Part shown: positions 7,801-12,192 of the stretch, piece after piece
How the letters are laid out: each line of letters opens with the position of its first letter
Numbering within the stretch: position 1 is the stretch's first letter
DNA from: an uncultured Eubacteriales bacterium
GTDB taxonomy: Bacteria; Bacillota; Clostridia; Monoglobales; Monoglobaceae
Assembly: GCA_958352815.1 (NCBI GenBank)
Contig: CATWQA010000050.1
Location: forward strand, 1 to 13,945
Reading direction: 5' to 3'
DNA length: 13,945 nucleotides
Notes under the pieces: generated by a model
Told to the model about the DNA's origin: nothing
Databases searched by the model: none
What the model saw: only the letters and a program-made list of their open reading frames with translations
Program-made: the position numbers and the translations under genes

Positions 7801-9184
7801 TTGACCAAGTTCCGCTTTGAATATCGTATATTCTGACGGTGCTCACCACATCACATTCTTCAAGCTCGCTATTCGTAGCTCCGCCCATAAAATACACCTT
7901 GTTATCCACAGCACACGCCATTTCCTCATATAAATTTGTATAGCCTCCATCACCTGACAAAAACTCATATGAATTGTCCGATGTATCAACGCAAAGTATA
8001 TCATCCGAATCAGACCAACCAAAGTAGAATATATGATTATAGTATTCGCCCGGCTGTGTACACAATACAGGGTAGTCCGAACCGCCATAGACTATCACGG
8101 TGCCCTCTGTTTCCTCATCTATATCGTAATAATCCACCTGTTCATAATCCTGAGCAACATCCTCGTCATACACAACATAGGTTCCGCCGCTGAAATATAT
8201 TCGACCGTTGCAAGCAACTGCGGCTTCATAAAAATGTCCGCCCACAGATCTTGATACCAATATACGGCTTGTATTGTTATAAATATCATACTCTGTTATC
8301 TTATAACCCGCTATATAGCTGTCGCCGCCCGCTCCCCACCATGAAGCATGTTCGTATAACTTGCCGTTATAGAAGGCAGTACAATCAGCCAATGCGTCCG
8401 CTATATAACCTTGACCGGTTAATATTCTCCATGAGCCTGTAGCGGGAATATATACTCTATTATATTCTCCTGCCAGATATATCAATCCGTTATACTCATA
8501 CAAATCGCCGCCTGTGCTTAATCCGGAATTAACATCATATGTCCACGGGCTGCCCTGTTCTGTGGCAGAGTTGGACAAGGACATAATTTCGCTTTCAGGC
8601 GACCAGTAGGAAATAACATATTTCACCTTAGTATCGACAGACTGCCCCTCATCTCCCAGCATAATGCTGTCCTCAAGCACAACATCGCTGGATTTTTCGC
8701 CGTAGACCTCAGATGTTACGCTGATAACATATTTTTCATAGGAAGTAGGCAGGTCTTCAAAGGTAACTATTCCGTCCTCTCCCGTTGTCAACATCTGTCC
8801 GCCTACCGTTACCGCCGCCCCGGAAATCGGATTGGTTCCGTCGGTAACATAAACCTCCAAATCCCTTGCCGCTATGTTTATGGCGGCATACTCCCCGGTG
8901 GGTACTTGTACCACCTCATAAGAAGCGTCATCAGCATTGGCGTCACCCACATTCTCATCTTCTATGTTTTCATTCTCATCCTCGCCTACAGGTTCCTCTG
9001 TGAACTCAGGGGTTGGCGTTGGCAGCGCCTCCTCTGCTGTGGGCTCAGGCTGTTCCTCTGTGATTTGTTCATCAATCACTTCTGTTAAAGCGGAGTCTTC
9101 ACCCTCTGCAAAAACATAGCCCACGTTAAATACACACAACATCAAAGATAACGCAACAAACAAACTTAAAACTCTTTTCATCAT
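1832..9184 (-). CDS. Giant SLH-anchored surface protein with Kelch and RCC1 propellers and vWA-like domain
   Basis: This 2450-residue predicted exported protein probably binds or displays ligands on the S-layer or cell wall; the ligand is unknown. Order: signal peptide (1-26, ending VFA); acidic Glu/Pro/Thr linker (27-95); Ig or carboxypeptidase-regulatory-like domain (about 100-172); Kelch-like repeats (229-543); seven RCC1-like repeats (590-930); atrophied-Ig-like module (937-1023); vWA-like domain (1184-1360) with a degenerate DTSVD in place of DxSxS; three SLH repeats (1630-1820, two ITRAE motifs and one IPREE); PPC-like beta-sandwich (1838-1930); and a beta-rich C-terminus ending NILYAE. 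AAAAGGGAG (9191-9199) precedes two adjacent ATGs at 9184 and 9181; either could initiate. The frame is intact throughout. SLH repeats well inside the chain are unusual, since they are normally terminal. The gene is followed by the stalk-domain gene in the same transcription unit. Domain calls are from motif reading. Confidence 0.92.
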   Translation of the reverse strand: MMKRVLSLFVALSLMLCVFNVGYVFAEGEDSALTEVIDEQITEEQPEPTAEEALPTPTPEFTEEPVGEDENENIEDENVGDANADDASYEVVQVPTGEYAAINIAARDLEVYVTDGTNPISGAAVTVGGQMLTTGEDGIVTFEDLPTSYEKYVISVTSEVYGEKSSDVVLEDSIMLGDEGQSVDTKVKYVISYWSPESEIMSLSNSATEQGSPWTYDVNSGLSTGGDLYEYNGLIYLAGEYNRVYIPATGSWRILTGQGYIADALADCTAFYNGKLYEHASWWGAGGDSYIAGYKITEYDIYNNTSRILVSRSVGGHFYEAAVACNGRIYFSGGTYVVYDEDVAQDYEQVDYYDIDEETEGTVIVYGGSDYPVLCTQPGEYYNHIFYFGWSDSDDILCVDTSDNSYEFLSGDGGYTNLYEEMACAVDNKVYFMGGATNSELEECDVVSTVRIYDIQSGTWSTGANMPYATAGATLHVRDGKIYLVGGYYARTKVQIYDISTNSWSCDGESNLYLGSGKSAMYNGRIYALTFDGTLCIYRMDIYEVTEQTDAYTVYKDRNGAYWREGIMTDDIDENVDWVKTPLKIEYPFAIRQLDAYRNQTLAINELGQVLAWGEGYFADGTDSSTTITYPTVISGIDNPVAVSRGKNHNLVLDINGDVWGWGSNSNYPMGRGAGKIRTASKLSGISNVQQIAAGTEFSLFLKKDGTVWSVGVNTYGQLGLGDTERRLDPERIPSLSEVEKISVGEDYALALTSDGLYSWGRNNRWQLGDGTNEMCTAPKKISVELEDGEEIIDISAGIDFALLLTDMGHVYSWGAPSGGALGRTGTYKIPGKISTLSGVVKIDAGKMNAFALTENGTLYSWGYGSNGQLGYDMGSSGIQNTPKQVPAFSGKTIADMSCGYAYSAVADQAGNLYTFGYNYQGQLGIYAAEKKLISSPAISDVKWLDSYMSSISQPITSSITLPSTAPNGSSITWKSGNTYYIADGGTLVSRPDCYGSDTDVKLYATVAGSTGTYTPNYTITVKQDPAIKPSTDIPIRSIGFEYDQIYPETAPDVYPEITSVAMSVIDEENGVYQFTIRDDQYVCSQNADPFFFWSARQGTFLPVEGYDDYRSVQFTVDEDALDKNVKVIVGIGDALGYIDRKAIIIDNGSVSVAEAPVSESNIMLLAENNELTESDIESYETSDTGAAVSLAIGIDTSVDMAEFDLGTTKTWMNTIDGLIDSAGETSDMVLVTDDNFGYTKDAASAKSSLELIKTKEYGGSMDALTFLERCEAALSDGDNISQLADRVVVLFVKSLGDADALNAKIEELENNGTAVYIMALSSEETDNVQNENIYVCQSELELRLKIAELYSVFGTVSEVMTMSADAASSSSAYTSDFRADKHMLKSDGNNTFGAAIASVLGIYNCLPAYTEGYNLCNNESVNDAYNVTLGNLSSVPDSNAKIVADYYQEKSEQFKNNKITTNGKKLYDSSVQEIIDNNLRYRFPVVVFNDNGSKIITGKTAAGKYTADGTNTALADGTYSVINTYAYITEIANGINIIDSVKDGEKLYDNIRFTKPKDYTVSENYVKAYKRSDGGAWSAQTVGEENGEYKISSPEANSEIVRSVKVIYDGIVPNVYNSNAVYKVKKYNDLGAKTASLWYYPYLFKATNIGAVNGDENGNVNADASITRAEIFKIIIECGDIKIDDVESTAEFWARKYISYMQSQIDIYKDKEIDDAYFYSEIPREEAAYIIKSIYMDASSEMGVASKLYYYDEAATSCLQLANWKLGKGLGDKSSINGIYLEAVKQLYCNHIMTGDGSLYNPKAYITRAEMCASIVRCLFDLDEGIKNVQIVNEGESNYIDLYINGTKTITQASDKNGSGEFYFVAPKTGYYYVKNLNNCTVTVSDMKKRDIQGLDASSGGARYNLLKGETAYIKVETESSSSSYSFTISSPGDNELVFAPDRSGTFIYDNCPEYIIKADLADSQYGNTALITAENVSGKVTVASSHLARSRDATVDHTQCGCSDDNNLSFDYLITNNSDNPITVTITNIGIQTPAYRGYNENGTYQEAVSYQAWADYTNTNLVNSNNFVGNKYIVINNKPYEYLGYNAGEGEWGNKTNQLLNKTITINSGDSEWLFGEQCINLDLSQSGFPVFIIFDCIISGTATIKSTAFHAKSNINIGTLSSGKIFTKDSLRDYTNEIGGGEINEIGEKYKGVSNSSASVHSEGTWTISDTDDSKFYSPKIYNRSQSNGVQPPVISNNDEYIFRVNDGSNGFNTLTVPTFRYWMTHVNSESARNYSSFIANSDMLGLKFTGTKVGAPEEGDEHKTFYFDNYHTDTANGNLEVGSSDSDPAAIKMANFSVTENYSLTVKNTLSQPKKIYYMVGNGSGMYYEYSITGTDSAGNVVNINNRNLRCVLPWSETDENGKARCVFYEMFSFDIGAGEERKLDFSIVIPNIGVMGVYNILYAE
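3715..4296 (-). other. Three SLH repeats inside the giant protein
   Basis: Residues about 1630-1820 contain three SLH-like units. The first has WYYPYL, then GDENGNV and ITRAE (near 1667). The second has EFWARKYI and IPREE (near 1722). The third has AVKQLYCNHIMTGDG and YITRAE (near 1805). SLH triplets in Bacillota bind pyruvylated secondary cell-wall polymers. Units one and three keep the ITRAE core; unit two is more divergent. About 630 residues follow, so this triplet sits mid-chain. Confidence 0.85.
5120..5640 (-). other. vWA-like domain with degenerate metal site
   Basis: Residues about 1184-1355 have the alternating pattern of a von Willebrand A fold. A hydrophobic strand leads into GIDTSVDM (D1196, S1198, D1200), a later strand MVLVTDDN is followed by a YGGSMDAL helix, then DRVVVLFVKSLGDADALN and TAVYIMALS. 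The first loop is DxSxD instead of DxSxS, and the usual TDG after the VVVLF strand is missing. Metal-dependent binding may be weak or lost. The assignment rests on strand pattern and motif position only. Confidence 0.65.
6110..6370 (-). other. Atrophied Ig-like (aBig-type) module
   Basis: Residues about 939-1024 carry a hydrophobic start, a SITLPSTAPNGSSITWKSG segment and a closing YTITVKQD strand. This resembles the atrophied bacterial Ig-like domains seen in many Clostridia surface proteins, where 'LP....G..I.W.S' is typical. The exact 55-bp repeat shared with the window edge covers its leading edge. Confidence 0.6.
6350..6404 (-). repeat. 55-bp exact repeat, copy B (inside the giant gene)
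   Basis: This is the internal copy of the sequence at 1-55. It encodes residues about 928-945 of the giant protein, joining the last RCC1 repeat to the Ig-like module. The reading frame is continuous across it, so this copy is the functional one. Confidence 0.95.
6395..7417 (-). other. Seven RCC1-type repeats (probable beta-propeller)
   Basis: Residues about 590-930 contain seven successive 'V/L-x-x-W/F/V-G' units: LAWGEGYFADG, VWGWGSNSNYPMG, VWSVGVNTYGQLG, LYSWGRNNRWQLG, VYSWGAPSGGALG, LYSWGYGSNGQLG and LYTFGYNYQGQLG. They are spaced about 50 residues apart and preceded by 'SLFLKKDG'-type strands. Seven is the blade number of the RCC1 propeller, so this looks like one complete domain. In secreted bacterial proteins such propellers are presumed binding scaffolds. 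Confidence 0.88.
7556..8500 (-). other. Kelch-type repeats (probable beta-propeller)
   Basis: Residues about 229-543 repeat a Kelch-like pattern: a strand such as NGRIYFSGG, NKVYFMGG or GKIYLVGG, then a 'Y-D-I-x-T/S-x-x-W' strand (IYDIQSGTWS, IYDISTNSWS). I count six to seven units. The later ones are best conserved; the first ones lack the GG pair. Kelch propellers bind proteins or sugars, and the partner cannot be read from sequence. Confidence 0.75.
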
Positions 9185-9213
9185 TTCACTCTCCCTTTTA
9201 TCTGTTTTTCTTT

Positions 9214-9243
9214 ATTGTACCTCTGAAAATATATAATTGTCAA
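9214..9243 (-). promoter_or_regulatory. Sigma-A-type promoter of the giant surface-protein gene
   Basis: On the minus strand TTGACA (9238-9243) is followed by an 18-base spacer and TACAAT (9214-9219). Transcription would start near 9207, leaving a leader of roughly 23 bases that contains the AAAAGGGAG ribosome binding site. It is the only strong promoter match upstream of the locus and should serve both surface-protein genes. Confidence 0.8.
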
Positions 9244-9260
9244 TAATTTACAATGCATTT

Positions 9261-9297
9261 TGCAAAATTTCCGTAAAATAATTTTTCAAAATTTGCA
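9261..9297. repeat. Inverted repeat upstream of the giant gene's promoter
   Basis: The arms TGCAAAATTT (9261-9270) and AAAATTTGCA (9288-9297) match in 9 of 10 positions as an inverted repeat, separated by 17 bases. The element lies 17 bases upstream of the -35 box, a fitting place for an activator or an UP-like element. The region is very AT-rich, so chance is a real alternative. Confidence 0.35.
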
Positions 9298-9298
9298 T

Positions 9299-9332
9299 AA
9301 AATCCATGGAACGCCCATTCCAACGGGATTTT
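9299..9332. repeat. Hairpin-forming element between operons
   Basis: AAAATCC (9299-9305) pairs with GGATTTT (9326-9332), and an inner GGAA/TTCC pair (9308-9311 with 9318-9321) closes a six-base loop. It is the only GC-richer patch in this intergenic region. It lacks a clean U-tract on either strand, so it is a poor terminator and could equally be a protein-binding site. Apart from this element, the neighbouring repeat, the promoter and the terminator, I see nothing in 9185-9545. Confidence 0.35.
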
Positions 9333-9448
9333 CATGTATTTGAAAAATCGGAATATATTTTAAACCACTAAAATCGTGCCAAGAATATAACAAGCTATAC
9401 CTTAGGTTATATTTTAAAACATATAGCAAAATTATTTCTTACAACCAT

Positions 9449-9480
9449 GAAAAAAGCCATCGTACACACGACAGCTTTTT
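9449..9480 (-). terminator. Intrinsic terminator of the nucleotidyltransferase-AraC operon
   Basis: On the minus strand the RNA folds as AGCUGUCGU, loop GUGU, ACGAUGGCU, with seven Watson-Crick pairs and two G-U wobbles, flanked by A5 and U6. The wobbles would be mismatches on the plus strand, so the hairpin is stronger for minus-strand transcription. It lies 65 bases past the stop of the 127-residue gene and insulates it from the giant gene's promoter. Confidence 0.85.
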
Positions 9481-9545
9481 GAATATTCTCTTTATTGCTC
9501 TTTGACTAAAATCTTTTGACCTAAAATTCAAGTGTAAGGTATAAG

Positions 9546-9929
9546 TTATTCCTTATTTTCAAACCTGATCACACCGAGACGAATAAATACGGGATACAAA
9601 TATGACGCCCCAAAGGTTCCCAGCTTTTTCGGGCCGTTCACAACGCCGTTAAATTCCACAGCCTTTTCGAATGCCTTTAACACAGTGGATTTCGTTATGG
9701 TTTTTTCCTTGCGGCTGAACACAAGTTCGTTTCCCGGCTCCCCGTATCTGTTTTTCTTCAAGCTGTAGGTAAACTCCAAGCCCTTGCTCGTTTCGAATGG
9801 ATAGCCGGCAAAGGCGAGAACCGCCTCCCACAAATTATCCGCAGTCGGCTCTCTTTTCAACTTTTCTATTGAGGAATTCATTTCATCATAATTTAAGTTC
9901 ATATCTTGCTTCAACATATCTCTCACCAT
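9546..9929 (-). CDS. Conserved small protein of unknown function, coupled to AraC regulator
   Basis: This is a soluble 127-residue protein with no signal peptide or membrane segment. An N-terminal charged helical part (1-30) is followed by NLWEAVLAFAGYPFETSKGL (33-52), a strand with YSLKKNRYG, an ELVFSRKEKTITKSTVL helix region, and a conserved-looking end GPKKLGTFGASYLYPVFIRLGVI. From memory, small uncharacterised proteins with the same layout (NLW...YPF...GLPFTY...SYIYP.F.R.G.I) are common in Clostridia, but I cannot name a domain. The ATG overlaps the AraC gene's stop (ATGGTGA), so translation is probably coupled; there is no strong Shine-Dalgarno, and an alternative ATG lies at 9917. It is the last gene of its operon. 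No function is proposed. Confidence 0.85.
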   Translation of the reverse strand: MVRDMLKQDMNLNYDEMNSSIEKLKREPTADNLWEAVLAFAGYPFETSKGLEFTYSLKKNRYGEPGNELVFSRKEKTITKSTVLKAFEKAVEFNGVVNGPKKLGTFGASYLYPVFIRLGVIRFENKE

Positions 9930-10801
9930 TGCCGTCTATAATCCCTCGGCGCCATGCCCTCTATCCTTTTAAATGTTCTGGCAAAATAATTCGGATCGGG
10001 AATACCAACTTCCGCACCAATCTCCTCAATGCTCTTTTCACTGAAACGGAGCAGGCTCTTTGCCTTTGTAATCCGAACCTGTGCGATATATCCGTTTATG
10101 GTAACTCCGTAGCGTTCTTTAAAAATCCTTGCCAGGTAGTGCTTATTAATAAAAAATATTTTTGAAAGCTCATCTAAGCTGAGCTTCTCTCCATAGTGCT
10201 CATCTATATAATTCTTCACCTCCATAACAGAAAGCTGCTTGTGGCCGCTGCCGGACGGAGATTTTTCAGAACTCCACGCGTCCTCCATCAAAAGTGCCAG
10301 AACCGCCGTCAGCTTTTCCGCTATCTGCATATCCCGAGTGTATGATGACGACCCGGCTATATCAAAAATAGCTTGAATATGATTTTGATACTGTGAAAAA
10401 TTAGAGCTTCGGAAAACAGGTTTTCCGCCTCGTTCGCTGTACTTGTCATAAATTTCATTCATTGTCGGCCCATAAAAATGAACCCAAGACAGAGACCACA
10501 AGTCCACAGACGAGAATTGCCTGTACGGCTTGCGGCAATCAATAAACACACAATCATTTTCCTTTACTTTGTAGGTCACTCCATTATATACCAACTCGCC
10601 GCTGCCTCCGGTTACAATAAAAAACAAGTATGACCGCAAGCTTTCCCTCTGACTTACATGAGGCGCTATGGCAGTGAGACTGCCAACCTCCTGAAGATGA
10701 ATGAGCGATGTTCTGGCAAACGCAGAGGGCGTGTGAATAATGCGGGTTGACTTAGTAAGCTCGTTCTGAAAAAACGGAATATTTGAATTAGTTTCGTCCA
10801 T
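9923..10801 (-). CDS. AraC-family transcriptional regulator
   Basis: This is a 292-residue cytoplasmic regulator. Residues about 45-115 look like an AraC-type cupin sensor domain: SYLFFIVTGGSGELVYNG, then KENDCVFIDCRKPYRQF and the WSLSWVHFYGP signature. Residues about 189-292 are the tandem helix-turn-helix DNA-binding domain, with KLSLDELSKIFFINKHYLARIFKERYG as the first HTH and SIEEIGAEVGIPDPNYFARTFKRIEGMAPRDYRR as the second, ending in the family's usual P.DYR motif. AraC proteins of this kind usually sense a small molecule, often a sugar, and activate nearby genes; the ligand here is unknown. AGAGGA lies 8 bases before the ATG. The gene starts 18 bases after the nucleotidyltransferase-like gene and its stop overlaps the next start, so all three form one operon. 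It could autoregulate or act on the adjacent surface-protein promoter, but that is speculative. Confidence 0.93.
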   Translation of the reverse strand: MDETNSNIPFFQNELTKSTRIIHTPSAFARTSLIHLQEVGSLTAIAPHVSQRESLRSYLFFIVTGGSGELVYNGVTYKVKENDCVFIDCRKPYRQFSSVDLWSLSWVHFYGPTMNEIYDKYSERGGKPVFRSSNFSQYQNHIQAIFDIAGSSSYTRDMQIAEKLTAVLALLMEDAWSSEKSPSGSGHKQLSVMEVKNYIDEHYGEKLSLDELSKIFFINKHYLARIFKERYGVTINGYIAQVRITKAKSLLRFSEKSIEEIGAEVGIPDPNYFARTFKRIEGMAPRDYRRQW

Positions 10802-10819
10802 TGTTTTATTCCTCTTTTC

Positions 10820-12019
10820 CTATTGCCCAAGTCTTGTAAACATCTTTTTGCGTCTGCTGCTCTCCTCAATGTCACCCTTTAGGTTTATAATCCTCTTTGG
10901 ATTTTTAATCATATGTGAAGCATAACGAAACAGCTGGTACCCCCATGCAAATACCCTCAAAGCAGGGTATTTTTTTGACAAATTCCAGTTTCTGCAGCCG
11001 CTCTTCTGTAGGTCTTTGACTTTTGCAATTATCCCGCCGCTTCTGACAAGTGTATTTACCGTTTTTGCCTCTTCAGAATTTTCCTTGTGCCCAAAATTGC
11101 CTTTTAATATGACATACTCCATCAGCTCTCGGCAGAGGTCGTTTTCTCCCTCTCGGCACCAGGTAATGTCCTCTGATAATCCAAAATAAATTTGACACAT
11201 TTTGGTGACCGTAACCGCTAACGGCTTTAGTCCCGCCTTTATGTAAATAGATTCATACTCCACCCATGCCCTATCGTCAAGACATTTATCAACATACATC
11301 ATCCAGTCAATAATCTGTCTAAAACCTAAACCGCTCCTCAAATGCTTAACAATATGGAGCATTAAAACCAAGCCGTTTTGAAGTTTTGGCAAAATCGGTA
11401 TTTTGTATCCATCAAGAGTGATTTCTTCTATGTTGTCCAAGCCCTGCTGAAATAATTCATTAAGGTATTTGTCGCCCTCTTTCATTCCCGCAGGCCAACG
11501 GTGTAACTCAAATAATATACCGTTTTTCTCCAATGTATAGTGATAGTCCACGTTGTCCTCGTCCCTCGCAAGAACATAACCATCTTCAAGCATTAAGCAA
11601 TATGCCTTGTCAAAGTCTTCAGTTTTTACCAGGAAGTCCACATCGCCCATCGCCCTATTCTCGGGCTTGGGATAATACATTGCTGCGCCGCAGCCCTTCA
11701 AAATCGCCATCGGGATCTTATTATTCCGAAGCAGCTGAATTAAATTATTCTGACAATATAGTAATTGACAATAAAAGGTCACCTGTGACAATGACGCCTT
11801 GCGCCACCGCTCTTTCAACTCATCGGAAATAAGAGGAAAACTTACCGCTTGCTCCGCAGTAACACCTACTACAGCCTGCTGCTGTACTTCATAAAAAACA
11901 GCATTCCGGTTTACTTGCTCACAATTATCAATTAAATCGGAATTAGTACCGCCCTGTTCACTGTCCGGAAACAATGATTTTTTTAATAATAGTAGTACCA
12001 TGTCCTGCTCATTGGTCAT
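10820..12019 (-). CDS. PF14907-type nucleotidyltransferase family protein (first paralogue)
   Basis: This 399-residue cytoplasmic protein has the hallmarks of the uncharacterised NTP_transf_5 family: AILKGCGAAMYYPKP (about 105-119), then GDVDFLV (G125, D126, D128), which supplies two metal-binding aspartates of a nucleotidyltransferase fold, an FELHRWP strand, and a later HIVKHLRSGLGFRQIIDW helix (about 222-239). Substrates of the family are unknown; members occur near capsule, lasso-peptide and other biosynthetic clusters, none of which is visible here. The start is set at ATG 12019 because AAGGAAG (12028-12034) lies 8 bases upstream; a longer in-frame TTG start at 12061 has no ribosome binding site. 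It is first in an operon with an AraC regulator and a small protein. It shares architecture with the gene upstream but is clearly diverged. Confidence 0.88.
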   Translation of the reverse strand: MTNEQDMVLLLLKKSLFPDSEQGGTNSDLIDNCEQVNRNAVFYEVQQQAVVGVTAEQAVSFPLISDELKERWRKASLSQVTFYCQLLYCQNNLIQLLRNNKIPMAILKGCGAAMYYPKPENRAMGDVDFLVKTEDFDKAYCLMLEDGYVLARDEDNVDYHYTLEKNGILFELHRWPAGMKEGDKYLNELFQQGLDNIEEITLDGYKIPILPKLQNGLVLMLHIVKHLRSGLGFRQIIDWMMYVDKCLDDRAWVEYESIYIKAGLKPLAVTVTKMCQIYFGLSEDITWCREGENDLCRELMEYVILKGNFGHKENSEEAKTVNTLVRSGGIIAKVKDLQKSGCRNWNLSKKYPALRVFAWGYQLFRYASHMIKNPKRIINLKGDIEESSRRKKMFTRLGQ

Positions 12020-12058
12020 ATATAACACTTCCTTGTATTCCTGAGCGATAATACTCGT

Positions 12059-12081
12059 CAATAATTTGTCTGTAATTATTG
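12059..12081. repeat. Perfect inverted repeat in the operon leader
   Basis: CAATAATT (12059-12066) and AATTATTG (12074-12081) form perfect 8-base arms around a 7-base centre. It lies between the transcription start predicted near 12105 and the ribosome binding site at 12028-12034. It could be an operator half-site pair for a dimeric regulator or a weak leader hairpin. All arm bases but one are A or T, so chance cannot be excluded. Confidence 0.4.
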
Positions 12082-12111
12082 AGAAAATATATTTTTTAAT
12101 ACCTGTATACT

Positions 12112-12140
12112 ATTTTACACAAAACATCTTTTCCTGTCAA
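12112..12140 (-). promoter_or_regulatory. Sigma-A-type promoter of the nucleotidyltransferase-AraC operon
   Basis: On the minus strand TTGACA (12135-12140) is followed by a 17-base spacer and TAAAAT (12112-12117), a close match to consensus. Transcription would start near 12105, giving a leader of about 86 bases before the ATG at 12019. The -35 box directly follows the U-rich tail of the preceding gene's terminator. Confidence 0.85.
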
Positions 12141-12185
12141 GAATAAAACAACTGCCCTAAATACACAACTGTGTATTTAGGGCAG
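12141..12185 (-). terminator. Intrinsic terminator of the second nucleotidyltransferase gene
   Basis: A perfect inverted repeat (CTGCCCTAAATACACA at 12152-12167, TGTGTATTTAGGGCAG at 12170-12185) gives a stem of about 15 pairs with a tight loop. On the minus strand it is followed by a U-rich tail (UUGUUUUAUUC). It begins 7 bases after the stop codon at 12193. The plus-strand side lacks a T-tract, so it works for minus-strand transcription. Confidence 0.92.
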
Positions 12186-12192
12186 CTCATTC

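Noticed and set aside
9501..9527. Near-direct repeat TTTGACTAAAAT / TTTGACCTAAAAT after the operon
   Set aside because: Two short imperfect copies in AT-rich DNA between a stop codon and a terminator have no spacing or context that suggests a function.
12019..12061. A longer start (TTG at 12061) for the first nucleotidyltransferase-like gene
   Set aside because: It has no Shine-Dalgarno sequence and falls within an inverted repeat, whereas the ATG at 12019 has AAGGAAG at 8-base spacing.
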